The position numbers and the translations under genes are program-made. Source: an uncultured Eubacteriales bacterium (GTDB lineage Bacteria; Bacillota; Clostridia; Lachnospirales; Lachnospiraceae). Taken from it: a stretch of DNA of 64,000 nt. How positions within the stretch are numbered: the first letter of the stretch is position 1; each line of letters starts with the position of its first letter. The notes beneath the pieces are model-generated. The model ran no database searches, was not told the DNA's origin, and was given only the letters and a program-made list of their open reading frames with translations. Below are positions 28,894 to 38,607 of the stretch, piece after piece. The DNA lies in assembly GCA_900548855.1 (NCBI GenBank), contig URMF01000015.1:1-64000 (forward strand). The letters are read 5' to 3'.

Positions 28894-30514
28894 AGAGATA
28901 TAAATATTCCTTAGATGCCCTGTCCCTGGTAAACCGTTTTAATACTCCGATAAATTTCTGTCTGGCACCCACAAAATCCCGGATACAATACAACTCTACA
29001 CCCTTTTCAAACTCCTCCTTTGTCTCATTCTTACTTTCTATCTCTTTCCTGGAATCCCCATCATACACATCATATATCCGGTCTGTGTAACCCGTATAGG
29101 TATTATATAAAAATCCCAACGTCCGGATATGATAGGTTTCAAAAAAATCAGGAATCTGATTTGCCGCTGTCTGGGTAATCAGTATATGCGCCTGATACTT
29201 CCTTGCAACGCTTTGCAGCCAGCAGGCAGTATCCCGGTACTGTGAAGCTGTAATAGCCTCCATCCTTTTCTCCTGTCCCACAATTCCCAGCATCACCTCG
29301 CCAAATGCAATGCCAATCCCTGCCTGGTTTTCGTCTAACTGCTTTAATAAAACCATATGATTTAGCTTCTGACATACCGTAACGGCACTTAACACTGCCG
29401 CTTCACAGCCGTTGTCAAACAGGGCGGTAAACCCTGCATTCTGGAAGCTTTCCACCATTCCCTCCTGTTCTGTCACCACAGGTACACAGCTATGCAGCAC
29501 CTGATTCATTGCAGCTATCATTTCTCCTGTGGTCTTCTGGCGGATTGTCCGGTCAAAATCTGCCAGTTGGAAAGAAAACACGGTAAGTATTACATTTACC
29601 TTATCTCCAAGCTTGATATCTTCTATATTATTCCTTCCGAGAAGCGTTAATATCTTAGCCGGTACATACCGGAAATAGGCATCATTGAGCCTCTGCATAT
29701 CCTCCATATGACCGGCGATACTTTTTGACATGCGGTTAAATACATAGGAAATCTCACTCAGTTCATCATGACCCCTGACTTCAAGTTCCTGGTCAAGCTT
29801 CCCCTCTGAAATCAGCTCTGCCTGCCTCTCCAGCCGAAAAATCGGATGCAGGATAGAAAACTGGACAATCAGTAAAAGAAGACAAAAGCAGGCTGCCATA
29901 ACTCCCACCAGGGAAAATGCAGTTTCCCGGATATATTTTTCTGTATCCTCATTAAACGCATTCTGGTTAAAATCGACACCGGCAAAGGCTGTCACCTCTC
30001 CCTCCTCATTTAATATAGGCACATAGACGGAATCCAGTTCCTCCTCCTGTATCTGTATTTTATCAAACAGGATACTGGGATTTTTTGAAGAAAGCACTTC
30101 CGAAAGTCCCGGATAATTTTTCTGCAGGTCATTCCTTTCCCCTAAACTGTGGTTCATGACAGACTTGCCATCTACCAGCTTCAAATCGAAAAAATAGATA
30201 CCCTCTTCCTCATTTTCCACCACCACAACATAGAGATAAAACACCTCAGAGCGGAGTTGTATTTCTTTCATCTGCTCCACCAGTTCATCATAATGTGCAT
30301 CTCTTTTCCCATTTTTTGCATATTGCTGCAGTTCTCTTTCATCTGTCATCCCATTTACCATCTGTGCAATAAAAATTGCATAATTCATATACTGTTCCCG
30401 CACCAGACTTGTACGGCTTCTGTCCAAAAAGGAAATTACGGCCAAAGCAATTAAGAACATAAGGCCTAAAAACAGTAATGTAAATTTCATGCGTAAACCA
30501 AACCTTACCTTCAT
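28829..30514 (-). CDS. Membrane sensor with HAMP and degenerate class III cyclase domain
   Basis: The 561-residue protein has a first membrane helix (about 10-30), an extracellular Cache-like sensor (about 35-195, with VYVPILNEEGEVTAFAGVDF), a second helix (about 198-220), a HAMP linker (221-275, HPIFRLERQAELISEGKLD), a class III adenylate/guanylate-cyclase-like domain (about 300-475) and a TPR-like tail. The cyclase fold is shown by GEVMLGIVGQEKRMEAI, but the first metal site reads VFSFQLADF rather than the usual FADI-type Asp, and the catalytic Asn/Arg helix reads TACWLQS. It therefore probably binds rather than makes a nucleotide, or acts as a scaffold. It is encoded inside the injection-system operon. 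Confidence 0.75.
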   Translation of the reverse strand: MKVRFGLRMKFTLLFLGLMFLIALAVISFLDRSRTSLVREQYMNYAIFIAQMVNGMTDERELQQYAKNGKRDAHYDELVEQMKEIQLRSEVFYLYVVVVENEEEGIYFFDLKLVDGKSVMNHSLGERNDLQKNYPGLSEVLSSKNPSILFDKIQIQEEELDSVYVPILNEEGEVTAFAGVDFNQNAFNEDTEKYIRETAFSLVGVMAACFCLLLLIVQFSILHPIFRLERQAELISEGKLDQELEVRGHDELSEISYVFNRMSKSIAGHMEDMQRLNDAYFRYVPAKILTLLGRNNIEDIKLGDKVNVILTVFSFQLADFDRTIRQKTTGEMIAAMNQVLHSCVPVVTEQEGMVESFQNAGFTALFDNGCEAAVLSAVTVCQKLNHMVLLKQLDENQAGIGIAFGEVMLGIVGQEKRMEAITASQYRDTACWLQSVARKYQAHILITQTAANQIPDFFETYHIRTLGFLYNTYTGYTDRIYDVYDGDSRKEIESKNETKEEFEKGVELYCIRDFVGARQKFIGVLKRFTRDRASKEYLYLCDKYIAQGNKEEVDIYFTKVE

Positions 30515-30524
30515 GCAATCCCCC

Positions 30525-30911
30525 CTATGAAGTCTGAACCGTCAGGGTTCCCGGATTTGAAATCTGGATAATGCCTCCATAAGCGCACACCAATCTGGAG
30601 GTATTCGTTAATGCCGGCTTATTCATAATAAGCACCTTCGACGCACCCGGTGTCCATGGTGCCGTAAGCACGGGAACACAAGGCATGGGAGTCAGAATCC
30701 CCATTGCCGCCGCAGTGGCAGAAGCCACCATGGGATTTGCCGTACAGCTGCATATGCCGAAGGGCATAATATTTTTAAACGGAAGATAATCCATCACTGT
30801 GGCAAAGGGCATTGCCGATATGGTTCTGTTTTCCGGCGTCACCAACAGTATTGACGGAGCAGCTCCAAACATACAGGTGCACACAGCACCTCCGCATACA
30901 AGATTTGCCAT
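30525..30911 (-). CDS. DUF4280 PAAR-like spike-tip protein
   Basis: A 128-residue Cys- and Pro-rich protein with the DUF4280 pattern: LVCGGAVCTCMFGAAPS at the N-terminus, GICSCTANPMVA in the middle and a final short cap after CAYGGIIQISNPGT. This family replaces PAAR as the sharpened tip on gp5/VgrG-like spikes in contractile systems. Strong AAGGAGG ribosome site. It starts one base after the DUF4255 gene ends. Confidence 0.85.
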   Translation of the reverse strand: MANLVCGGAVCTCMFGAAPSILLVTPENRTISAMPFATVMDYLPFKNIMPFGICSCTANPMVASATAAAMGILTPMPCVPVLTAPWTPGASKVLIMNKPALTNTSRLVCAYGGIIQISNPGTLTVQTS

Positions 30912-31466
30912 CTATCTTCCCTCCTTTTCCTGTATAAAATCCATCTGGATATCCGTGACCCGGGATACCCGCTTTCTTCTAGTGGATTGTATCTCCACCG
31001 GTCCTGCTTTACAGTAAACCGCCATGCGCATAGGCTGGTTCAGTCCTGCCCATATTTTTGCCTTGCTGTCAAAATCCATGTCACACAGCTCAAACCCGAT
31101 TTCCCGGCCCGGATTCAAAAAATGCACATCTCCCAGAAACTGCAGCATGACATCTAAAAGCTTTGTATCCTCCTCCTTCTGATATTTCACATCACTGTCT
31201 GAGCAGGGAACCAGCATATAGTATAAATCATAATAAGAGGATGGATATTTTAATTCCTCCTGGCTCACCGTTATCATATCAGAGGATAACATGCCTGTGT
31301 TTTTTCTGATATCATAGAGACAGATACATACCAGCAGATTGTGCTGCTCTCCCGGTATACCCATGCCAATACGGTCTGCCTCCACATTCATCTGTTCTTC
31401 CAGAATCATTTTTAAAGCCTCTGTCAATTTTATTCCTGTCCTTGTAAGCATATAATCCGGCTCCAT
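30912..31466 (-). CDS. DUF4255 (Pvc16/Afp16-like) tail-terminator or cap protein
   Basis: A 184-residue protein resembling DUF4255: an N-terminal helix-rich segment (LTEALKMILEEQMN), then NLLVCICLYDIRKNTGM, YDLYYMLVPCSDS and a final strand pair. In Photorhabdus virulence cassettes and the antifeeding prophage, Pvc16/Afp16 ends tail elongation and caps the sheath. Its presence supports a complete contractile particle. It abuts the PAAR-like gene. Confidence 0.75.
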   Translation of the reverse strand: MEPDYMLTRTGIKLTEALKMILEEQMNVEADRIGMGIPGEQHNLLVCICLYDIRKNTGMLSSDMITVSQEELKYPSSYYDLYYMLVPCSDSDVKYQKEEDTKLLDVMLQFLGDVHFLNPGREIGFELCDMDFDSKAKIWAGLNQPMRMAVYCKAGPVEIQSTRRKRVSRVTDIQMDFIQEKEGR

Positions 31467-31470
31467 TTTC

Positions 31471-32805
31471 TCATTCCTCCCCTAATGTATCATCCGTTTC
31501 ATCCTCTACCGGGGTAACTAGAACCCCATTTCTAAATTCACCTTCTGAAACAATTTCTCCTGTAACCGGATTATATAAAATTCCATATCCATGATATTCC
31601 CCCAGCAGGAAATTTCCATCATATTTCATGGAACCGTCCGTTGTATACAAAATGCCATAGCCATCATACAAGCCATATCGGAATTCTCCCTCATAAATTC
31701 TGGCATTTGTATTTTCATCATACAGTTTCCCGCTTCCGTAATATAACCCATTAAAAAAACTGCCCTCATAAATGATATTACCCGTCTTTGGTTGAAACTG
31801 CTTTCCTTCGCCCTGATAGTTGTCCTGCACAAATTCTCCTATATAAATAACCTGCCCATCTTCGTTATAAGCCGTTCCTTTTCCCTCCCTTTTATCCTTT
31901 ACAAAGCTTCCCTCATAGACCAGATTTCCTTTCTCATCATACAGTTTTCCCTCTCCGCTTTTTTCACCGTCTACAACGCTGCCAACATACCAGACCGCAC
32001 CATCCTTATAATATAAAATAGTATTTCCACCAGTAAATTTACCCTTGGAAAATTCACCCTTTGATACCACCTCTCCCTTTTCGTACAATTTTCCCTGTCC
32101 TTCATACAAACCGTCCTGAAACTCTCCTTTATAAATTACCTCTCCGTTTTCAGCATACAGGATTCCCATTCCACTATATACTCCCTTGGAAAATTCACCT
32201 ACATACCGCTTCTGTCTACTGTCATAAAAGCTCTTCCCGGTTCCCTCATACCTGCCCTTTGCGAATTCTCCCTCATATTCCACATTTCCCTCTTCATCAT
32301 AAAAGGAACCATTTCCCTCAAAAACTCCTGCCGTAAAGGTGCCCTCATATTTTTTTATTCCGCTGCTGTAATAAAGAATTCCTTCTCCCTGATACCGGTT
32401 TAAGGAAAACGTCCCCTGGTATTTTACATTGCCATTGGAATGGTACTCTGTTCCATCCCCATCATACATTTCCTTTTCAAATTCTCCCTGGTAAAGCATA
32501 TTTCCGTCATAATCATAAAGGGTTCCTTCCCCCTCAATTCTTCCGTCCTTAAGGGCTCCCACAAACAGAACCGGTTCCCCTGCTTCCGTTGCTGTCAGCT
32601 TCACCTTTCCTGTGTAATCCATTCTCTCCTCCCCATTCACAGGCATGGTTTTTGTAAACCACTTGGGAAATAAATTTTTTTCTATATATGGATACACAAA
32701 GCCAGTCCAGATTAGAGGAACGAAGGTAACGAGAATGATAACCCATGCCACAAGCCTTTTTCTGATATAATACTTTCCAACATGAAAATATGCTTTTTTT
32801 GTCAT
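31471..32805 (-). CDS. Transmembrane MORN-repeat protein
   Basis: The 444-residue protein has one membrane helix near the N-terminus (about residues 14-36, LVAWVIILVTFVPLIWTGFVYPYI) followed by about 14 full MORN-like repeats of 23-24 residues, each built on Y-x-G-x-F-x-x-G-x-Y-x-G-x-G-x-L-Y, and an acidic tail. Such repeats form an elongated beta-meander rod that binds proteins or lipids. Charged residues before the helix suggest the N-terminus is inside and the repeats outside, but topology is not certain. Within the operon it sits between the kinase-like membrane protein and DUF4255; an anchor or docking role is inferred. Confidence 0.85.
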   Translation of the reverse strand: MTKKAYFHVGKYYIRKRLVAWVIILVTFVPLIWTGFVYPYIEKNLFPKWFTKTMPVNGEERMDYTGKVKLTATEAGEPVLFVGALKDGRIEGEGTLYDYDGNMLYQGEFEKEMYDGDGTEYHSNGNVKYQGTFSLNRYQGEGILYYSSGIKKYEGTFTAGVFEGNGSFYDEEGNVEYEGEFAKGRYEGTGKSFYDSRQKRYVGEFSKGVYSGMGILYAENGEVIYKGEFQDGLYEGQGKLYEKGEVVSKGEFSKGKFTGGNTILYYKDGAVWYVGSVVDGEKSGEGKLYDEKGNLVYEGSFVKDKREGKGTAYNEDGQVIYIGEFVQDNYQGEGKQFQPKTGNIIYEGSFFNGLYYGSGKLYDENTNARIYEGEFRYGLYDGYGILYTTDGSMKYDGNFLLGEYHGYGILYNPVTGEIVSEGEFRNGVLVTPVEDETDDTLGEE

Positions 32806-32821
32806 AGCCTTTTTCCTCTCT

Positions 32822-33676
32822 TCATTTAATCCTTAACGTACCTATGGTTTCATAAATAATTCCCTCTGTCTTCTCCTCCGGCACATCCTGTTGTTTTATC
32901 TCTTGAACCAGCAGAAACACTGCAGCAAAATACACAGCCAGAAACAGGACTATTTTCATCAGACTCTCTCCCCTCTTCACAAGCATAGACAAATTATTTT
33001 TTAATTTCTGAAATCCGGAAACATACTTCCCCGCTTCCTCCGGCATTACATCATATAATCCACTGTATGCCTCATATATTGCGAAAAAATCCGCAGGTAC
33101 ATCCTGCTGTAAATCATCAAGAAGCTTCATGAGCCGGGAACTAATGGCATGCGCTGCCTCCTCTTGAAACAAAGCCATAAGCAGCTCTGCCATCCTTTGA
33201 TTTACCATTGCCATACTGGGATTTTCTTCCATAGATATATCCCAGTCGTAGGCAAATTCTACATTATTATCCCGTATTAGAATCCGTGTTACATCCAACA
33301 GCTGGCAAATAATAAAATTCGGCAGCCGCCAGAGAAGAAGCTTTTCCAAAATCTGCTTTCCAATCCGTATCCTTTGTTCCAGGGAGAGTGTTTTACCGGC
33401 TAACTGCTCTGCCAAGGAAATTCCCTGTCTTTTACGAAATACTATATATAGCTCCTCTTCCCGGGAAAAGCAGCCCTTAAAATCCTCAAATTCTATATTT
33501 TCCTGCAGAGAATAAAACAGAGGAAGCAGCCGCTTTACTGTTTCCGCCTTTTTAAAATGTAATACGGTATAATCCTCCTGCTTCCCAAAAATCCGGCACT
33601 GTAAAACAGCATACTCTTCACTTATCTGCTTTATATGTATAACATCAAAATCTTCATTTAACGCTTGAATTACCAA
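32822..33676 (-). CDS. Kinase-fold (pseudokinase-like) protein with C-terminal membrane helix
   Basis: Not assigned to a named family. The 284-residue protein has a plan that recalls EssB/YukC of type VII secretion: a soluble domain (1-235) with a weak protein-kinase-like layout, then a membrane helix (about 243-262, IVLFLAVYFAAVFLLVQEI) and a short tail. The expected catalytic loop region reads NFIICQLLDVTRILI and the metal-site region VEFAYDWDIS, so the HRD and DFG motifs are not intact and activity is unlikely. Start is TTG with AGAGGTGAT upstream. I infer a membrane adaptor of the injection system. Confidence 0.55.
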   Translation of the reverse strand: MVIQALNEDFDVIHIKQISEEYAVLQCRIFGKQEDYTVLHFKKAETVKRLLPLFYSLQENIEFEDFKGCFSREEELYIVFRKRQGISLAEQLAGKTLSLEQRIRIGKQILEKLLLWRLPNFIICQLLDVTRILIRDNNVEFAYDWDISMEENPSMAMVNQRMAELLMALFQEEAAHAISSRLMKLLDDLQQDVPADFFAIYEAYSGLYDVMPEEAGKYVSGFQKLKNNLSMLVKRGESLMKIVLFLAVYFAAVFLLVQEIKQQDVPEEKTEGIIYETIGTLRIK

Positions 33677-33693
33677 TTTATCACCTCTGATGT

Positions 33694-35439
33694 TTAAAAT
33701 ATATCTCTGACTATCACAAAGGCAGCCGCCACAAGACTACGGTCCTCCATGCTCTCTGCTATAATCTCATATACGCCGGACTGATTTGGAGCTGTATAGT
33801 AACCGTTGGAATCAATGGTGCCGCCCTCAGCCTCTTTCACCGTCCATTTCACATGCTTTTGTACCTCGTCCCCTATCATTGCCTCAAAATAATGATTTTC
33901 TCTTATCTGCAGGTTTGTAATATCCGGAACAATTTTCAAACGCTTGGTATTCTTCTCCCCTGCCTGCAATGTGGTATCCCTCACTGCCATCCAGTGAACC
34001 CGGAGCTGCTTTTCCTCTACCTGTCCCAGGCATTTTACTCCAATTACAAAGCTTCCCCTTGCCAAATCTGCCTTTGCAGCCAGCTCCACCGCCGGATATG
34101 AAGCATCTCCAAACACATCGGGATTCCCAAATACTTCCTCTCCAGATTCCCGCGTTCCCTGTGAAAGTCCCAGTGAAATAAACACTTCGCCAAGTCCCAG
34201 TCCATGTATGATTTCTTCCGAATAGAACCGCTGTCCTGCAATTCCACCAATTCCCAGTTCAATCACCGTGCTTCCTGTCTTAAGCTGCATAGCCTGGCTT
34301 GTCTTTTCCACCGATATGTGGCTGCCAGACTCCTGTGGGCTGTCCAAAAGCCTCTCATTTTCCGTCTGTCGAAGCCGCATGGTTTCCATTGCCACAGCCA
34401 GCACATTATTCCATACATATTGTTTATACGGAAGATTCTCAACCTTCTCAATTACATAGGTATCCCCTGCACGAATCACATCAAGTCTGGCAAGATAGAT
34501 AGGCTGTTCATAGGTATTCCGCATAATATCCTCCATGGCAGTACTGTAATAATTCTTTATAACTGCCTGCTGCACGCTGGTATCGGTAATACATACCTTG
34601 AATTTCCCATATGCCGGCTCTTTCCTCGCATCCTGACCGATTGTCAACGTAAAACTGTCCCGTATCACTTCCATATACCCTTCCGTATTTCTGACTGCCT
34701 TAGCACGAATCCGGTTTTTAAAAGTATAACGGTCAGAGGGCATAAATGCGTTTTCATCGAAGGATACTGTAACCGTATCCTTTCCCGACTGTTCCATACA
34801 GGACAACAGGAGCTGGTAAGTAAAAGACACAGGCTTTGCCTGTTCCATTTTTTCCACAATAACAGTAAATTCTGCCACTTGGTCACTCTGAATATATTTG
34901 GGAACGGTCTGTCGAATCCGGATTCCGCTTCCCTGATATACCGTTTTGGTATCCTCATATAAATCCGTAAGGCGCATTCCCTCTTTTTCCGGTTCTTCCG
35001 CAGTCACAAACAGACGATATCCCTCCGCATATTTATTAAACTCTTCCTCCTGTTCATTATCCACTCTGGCAATGTTATGTACCGGTTCCTCTGGCTGCTC
35101 GTCATAGGCAATACAGAGATACAAGTCCCTTCTCTCCCCGCTCTCTCTGGCATATTTTGAGAAACCCTCAATGGAAGACAGCTTTTTTGTCACCGGCTTT
35201 GCCACCACAATCTCCCTTCCCGAAAAATCCAGTGCAAGCCCCATTTCCAGAGATACCGTAACATCATCTATCTCAACCACCTGCAGTCCACACACCACAC
35301 CGGCGCCATGGAGAAAACGGTTTAACATTCTTCTCTTATCATTCATATAACGCTGTTCCGCATCGAAATCATCTACACTTAACAGCTTTCCATAAAAATA
35401 CCGGTTTCTTTCAAACGGAAAATATTTTAAATTTTTCAA
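33694..35439 (-). CDS. eCIS-associated structural protein with C-terminal Ig-like domain
   Basis: A 581-residue protein whose N-terminus (MKNLKYFPFERNRYFYGKLL, then DFDAEQRYMNDKRRMLNR and LHGAGVVCGLQV) matches a conserved type of protein found in extracellular contractile injection loci next to baseplate genes. The middle is a long beta-rich region, and residues about 490-575 form a bacterial Ig-like domain (VKWTVKEAEGGTIDSNGYYTA). It may be a baseplate-periphery or adhesin-like part standing in for a tail fibre (inference). Start is TTG, overlapping the stop of the tail-protein-I gene as TTGA, with GGAGG 8 nt before it. Confidence 0.7.
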   Translation of the reverse strand: MKNLKYFPFERNRYFYGKLLSVDDFDAEQRYMNDKRRMLNRFLHGAGVVCGLQVVEIDDVTVSLEMGLALDFSGREIVVAKPVTKKLSSIEGFSKYARESGERRDLYLCIAYDEQPEEPVHNIARVDNEQEEEFNKYAEGYRLFVTAEEPEKEGMRLTDLYEDTKTVYQGSGIRIRQTVPKYIQSDQVAEFTVIVEKMEQAKPVSFTYQLLLSCMEQSGKDTVTVSFDENAFMPSDRYTFKNRIRAKAVRNTEGYMEVIRDSFTLTIGQDARKEPAYGKFKVCITDTSVQQAVIKNYYSTAMEDIMRNTYEQPIYLARLDVIRAGDTYVIEKVENLPYKQYVWNNVLAVAMETMRLRQTENERLLDSPQESGSHISVEKTSQAMQLKTGSTVIELGIGGIAGQRFYSEEIIHGLGLGEVFISLGLSQGTRESGEEVFGNPDVFGDASYPAVELAAKADLARGSFVIGVKCLGQVEEKQLRVHWMAVRDTTLQAGEKNTKRLKIVPDITNLQIRENHYFEAMIGDEVQKHVKWTVKEAEGGTIDSNGYYTAPNQSGVYEIIAESMEDRSLVAAAFVIVRDIF

Positions 35440-36557
35440 CTGTCAGCCCTCCTTTCCAGCCCATTTCCTGACATAGATGTATATGGCATAAGGCGATTGC
35501 CATCTAAAGCAGCATCCGTATATCCCCCCAGCCTGCTGTTAATACCCACATAGGTGTAGCGGTCAAGATATATATATGCTTCCAAAATCACCAGCCTGCA
35601 CTCCACATCCGCCGGTACGGAGGAACGGATGATTTTTCTGAGTACGGCTGCCTGTTGTCTGCTTCCTGCCACATCCTGTGGAAGCACAACCGTTATGACA
35701 TATGCATTTTCACCATATAACCGCTCCAGCAGCAATGCCTTTTTCCTGTCTGTCCGGTATTGGTCAATCTGATAATATTCCACGATATAAGGAACATATC
35801 CCGTATATAACCGAACCATTTCTTCCAAATATTTTTTTGTGCCACGAATCGCATATAACCGGCTTCCGTTTTCCAGCAGGTAAATCATCTGCTCCCGGTT
35901 CCAGACAGCCCGGTTATCCATGTCAGACCACGAAGCCAGCCATTCCAGCATCTCTCTGCTGGCAAAAGCAGGATACAGCATGTGAGGAGAGTCAGAAATT
36001 CTCTGGCTCATATCACTGTATATCCATTGGAAAATACTCAGATACCGGAACAGAAAACTATTTTGCTCAGAAGAATTTGCATAAACCTCTGGCAGAAAGG
36101 AAAGCCAGGATTCCGTCTGAAAAAAAATCTGTATTTCCGGAAAATCTGCCACATCCAGGTTAACTCCCACACTCTTTATTGCCAAAAACAAGTATCTGCC
36201 GGTTAGCTGTCCTAACAGACAGTCAAGAGCCGCTTCACCAGCCGCCACCTGCCCATCCAGCTCATATTCCCCGCTGCATACAAGGGAAAATGCTTCCAGC
36301 TTTTCCTCCATTGCCAGTTCTTCACACATAGCCATCTGCCGGATATCCCACTTTTTGCCTTTCCACATAACAGCTTCCTGCTCTGCGGTAAATATCCAGG
36401 CATGTACTGCATATTCTCCCCGCCCTTCATACTGTATATGAAGCCTTGACCATGCAGTCTGCCTTCCTCCACTGTCCATCCAGCCGGAACACAGATACTC
36501 CGCCTGTGTGAAAAAATCCGTTTCTTTATTTAGTAAAAAATAATTTTTACTACTCAT
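35436..36557 (-). CDS. Baseplate wedge protein, phage tail protein I-like
   Basis: The 373-residue protein resembles the P2 gpI family: a C-terminal core with RYLSIFQWIYSDMSQRI, then LASWSDMDNRAVWNREQMIYLLENG, RGTKKYLEEMVRLYTGY and VVLPQDVAGSRQQAAVLRKII. In phage and injection systems the protein links baseplate J wedges to peripheral parts. The first 150 residues are not conserved and may be system-specific. It overlaps the next gene by 4 nt. Confidence 0.75.
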   Translation of the reverse strand: MSSKNYFLLNKETDFFTQAEYLCSGWMDSGGRQTAWSRLHIQYEGRGEYAVHAWIFTAEQEAVMWKGKKWDIRQMAMCEELAMEEKLEAFSLVCSGEYELDGQVAAGEAALDCLLGQLTGRYLFLAIKSVGVNLDVADFPEIQIFFQTESWLSFLPEVYANSSEQNSFLFRYLSIFQWIYSDMSQRISDSPHMLYPAFASREMLEWLASWSDMDNRAVWNREQMIYLLENGSRLYAIRGTKKYLEEMVRLYTGYVPYIVEYYQIDQYRTDRKKALLLERLYGENAYVITVVLPQDVAGSRQQAAVLRKIIRSSVPADVECRLVILEAYIYLDRYTYVGINSRLGGYTDAALDGNRLMPYTSMSGNGLERRADS

Positions 36558-36571
36558 ATACTCTGCCCCTT

Positions 36572-38596
36572 TTACACTTCATCCATCAAAATACACCGTA
36601 TCTGTATATTTTCCAAATATGCCATTCCATGGGACGGCACATGAATATCCCTGTTATTATCCCGTATTACACCTTTCCCCCCCGCATGAATGTCCAAAGC
36701 ACGGACTCCTGCTGTCTCAGGCAATGTATCAACAAAACCAAACACCCTGCTGTAAACAACGGTTTTCCCAAAATCCATATTTTCCTCAAAATATCTTTTT
36801 ATATGTTCTTCAAGCTTTTCCTCCACCTGGAAATACCGACTTTTCACCGCTACCTCCAACCGTATGGAAATACCGATATATTCCGGACTTTTTACAAGAA
36901 TCTGTGTACCCAGCATCTTCTTTTTTTCCAGCAGCCGGATAATATTCCTGTCATAAATGTTTTTTCGTAATATACGCTGTCCATTTGTAAAGGGCTGTAC
37001 CACTACCTCCAGACTGTTTTCCTCTATATCAGAGGGAAATACTTTTACTTTTTTAATTCTAAGTCCCGATGCTTTTTTGATAATCTCTTCATAATCCTCT
37101 CTGGTCACCGCCCTGCTTTTCTCTCTGCTTTTTTCCTTGTACCGTTCCAGACAGGCATCTACCGTCTCCGGATTCCTTCCACCAGAAGCCGGCAATGGAT
37201 TATGAAGCCGCACGGCATGCTTTTTCCGGTCAAATCCAAACATCTGGTTTTTCTGGACATTTCCTCTGCTTCCTGCACAGGTGGCATAGGACACAATCCT
37301 TATCTTTCCCTTTGGCATGATTCCCTGCCTTCCATTTCCAAACCGCAGGATTCCTTTCTCCTCATCCAGCACAAAAACACGCTCCGCTTTTCCCACCCTT
37401 GCAAAATCCGAAACCTGGCTCCATGGTATATAATACCCCTGGTTTCTGTCCTCTTCCACCCAGACCCTGAAGCAGGAACCCTGCACACCTTCGTCCGGAA
37501 GATAAAACTGCTGCTCCGGCAGTCCGTTTCCATAAAATATAAATGCTTCTCGGGAAAGCCCACTAAGCTTCGATATCAGACAAATGGTAACCATACCCGA
37601 TATTCCACGAAACACCTCACCGTCAAATACAAAATGCCTTTTTTCTTCCTGGACATAGGAGGAGAATCCCCGAAGCTGCCGAAACCCTTTTTCCTCTCTG
37701 ACATAAACGACCGTATCTGCATTCACTGCAAGCCAGGAATCTGCAATCACCTCGTAAAACTCCATTCCTTCTATCTGCAAAGTATATTCCCTGCATTCCA
37801 TCTTCGTATCCCTTTGCACAAAGGGAAGCATATTAAAATAAATTCCCTTCAGAAGAGGCGCTGTATCATACTCTCCGACAGTCTTGAGCCGAAGCCGGTA
37901 CTCCGTTTCCAGCTTCCCCATCCTTCCATTCAGACGGAACTGCAGCATTCCCGTCTGCAGCAGTCCAAAAGTAGAATCGCTTATTATGTCACAGAACCGA
38001 TACCTTTCGCCGTCATAATACTGAAGCTGCACCTCCACAAAGGGGATAAACTCATTCCGCGCCACGGGATTCCGGCTCACCGGATAAGTATCTGCCAAAT
38101 CAAAATATAACGTGTGCACCATTTCCCCATCCAGTTCATACTGTAAGCGGATATCATAGTATGCACCATCCTCTGGATTTTCACCAAAGGGATAAAAAGA
38201 CAGGCCTCCCTCATCCCACAGTACATGCTCCTTTTCCACATACAGGCTCTGTTCCGCCTCGAATACCAGGGTATCCACCAATACCTTCGTTCCCTTAGCC
38301 AGCCAGAAAGCTTCCTCTATCCCCTCTGCCCTGGCAAAAACCCTTGCCGCCTGAAGCCCCTCTGGCTGCATTCCCAGCAAATTTAAAAACGCCAGTTGAT
38401 GGGAATGCCCCATCTGCTCTAAATGGAACTGCTGCGCCTCAGTCATATATGCAAAAAGCTCCAGCAACGCCATTCCACTGTCTGCCGGATTATAGTTTGT
38501 CCATTCCGGATATATATCTTGTATACTCTCCCTTGCTCTGTCTACAATCTCTCCAAAGCCCGGGGTCTCCATTTCTTCTAATGTCAGCATAGCCAT
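36572..38596 (-). CDS. Baseplate J-like wedge protein (Pvc11/12-like), shorter copy
   Basis: A 674-residue protein with the eCIS baseplate-J start: DRARESIQDIYPEWTNYNPADSG followed by ALLELFAYMTEAQQFHLEQ, a beta-rich middle domain and the gpJ-type C-terminal region around residues 490-640 (SRAVTREDYEEIIKKASGLRIKKV). It should form part of the six wedges around the spike hub. Second of two J-type genes in tandem, as in other injection systems. Confidence 0.85.
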   Translation of the reverse strand: MAMLTLEEMETPGFGEIVDRARESIQDIYPEWTNYNPADSGMALLELFAYMTEAQQFHLEQMGHSHQLAFLNLLGMQPEGLQAARVFARAEGIEEAFWLAKGTKVLVDTLVFEAEQSLYVEKEHVLWDEGGLSFYPFGENPEDGAYYDIRLQYELDGEMVHTLYFDLADTYPVSRNPVARNEFIPFVEVQLQYYDGERYRFCDIISDSTFGLLQTGMLQFRLNGRMGKLETEYRLRLKTVGEYDTAPLLKGIYFNMLPFVQRDTKMECREYTLQIEGMEFYEVIADSWLAVNADTVVYVREEKGFRQLRGFSSYVQEEKRHFVFDGEVFRGISGMVTICLISKLSGLSREAFIFYGNGLPEQQFYLPDEGVQGSCFRVWVEEDRNQGYYIPWSQVSDFARVGKAERVFVLDEEKGILRFGNGRQGIMPKGKIRIVSYATCAGSRGNVQKNQMFGFDRKKHAVRLHNPLPASGGRNPETVDACLERYKEKSREKSRAVTREDYEEIIKKASGLRIKKVKVFPSDIEENSLEVVVQPFTNGQRILRKNIYDRNIIRLLEKKKMLGTQILVKSPEYIGISIRLEVAVKSRYFQVEEKLEEHIKRYFEENMDFGKTVVYSRVFGFVDTLPETAGVRALDIHAGGKGVIRDNNRDIHVPSHGMAYLENIQIRCILMDEV

Positions 38597-38607
38597 TCAC
38601 TCCTGTC

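Noticed and set aside
37202..38110. 302-residue plus-strand frame inside the shorter baseplate J gene
   Set aside because: Opposite-strand shadow of a well-supported baseplate gene; no protein-like features.
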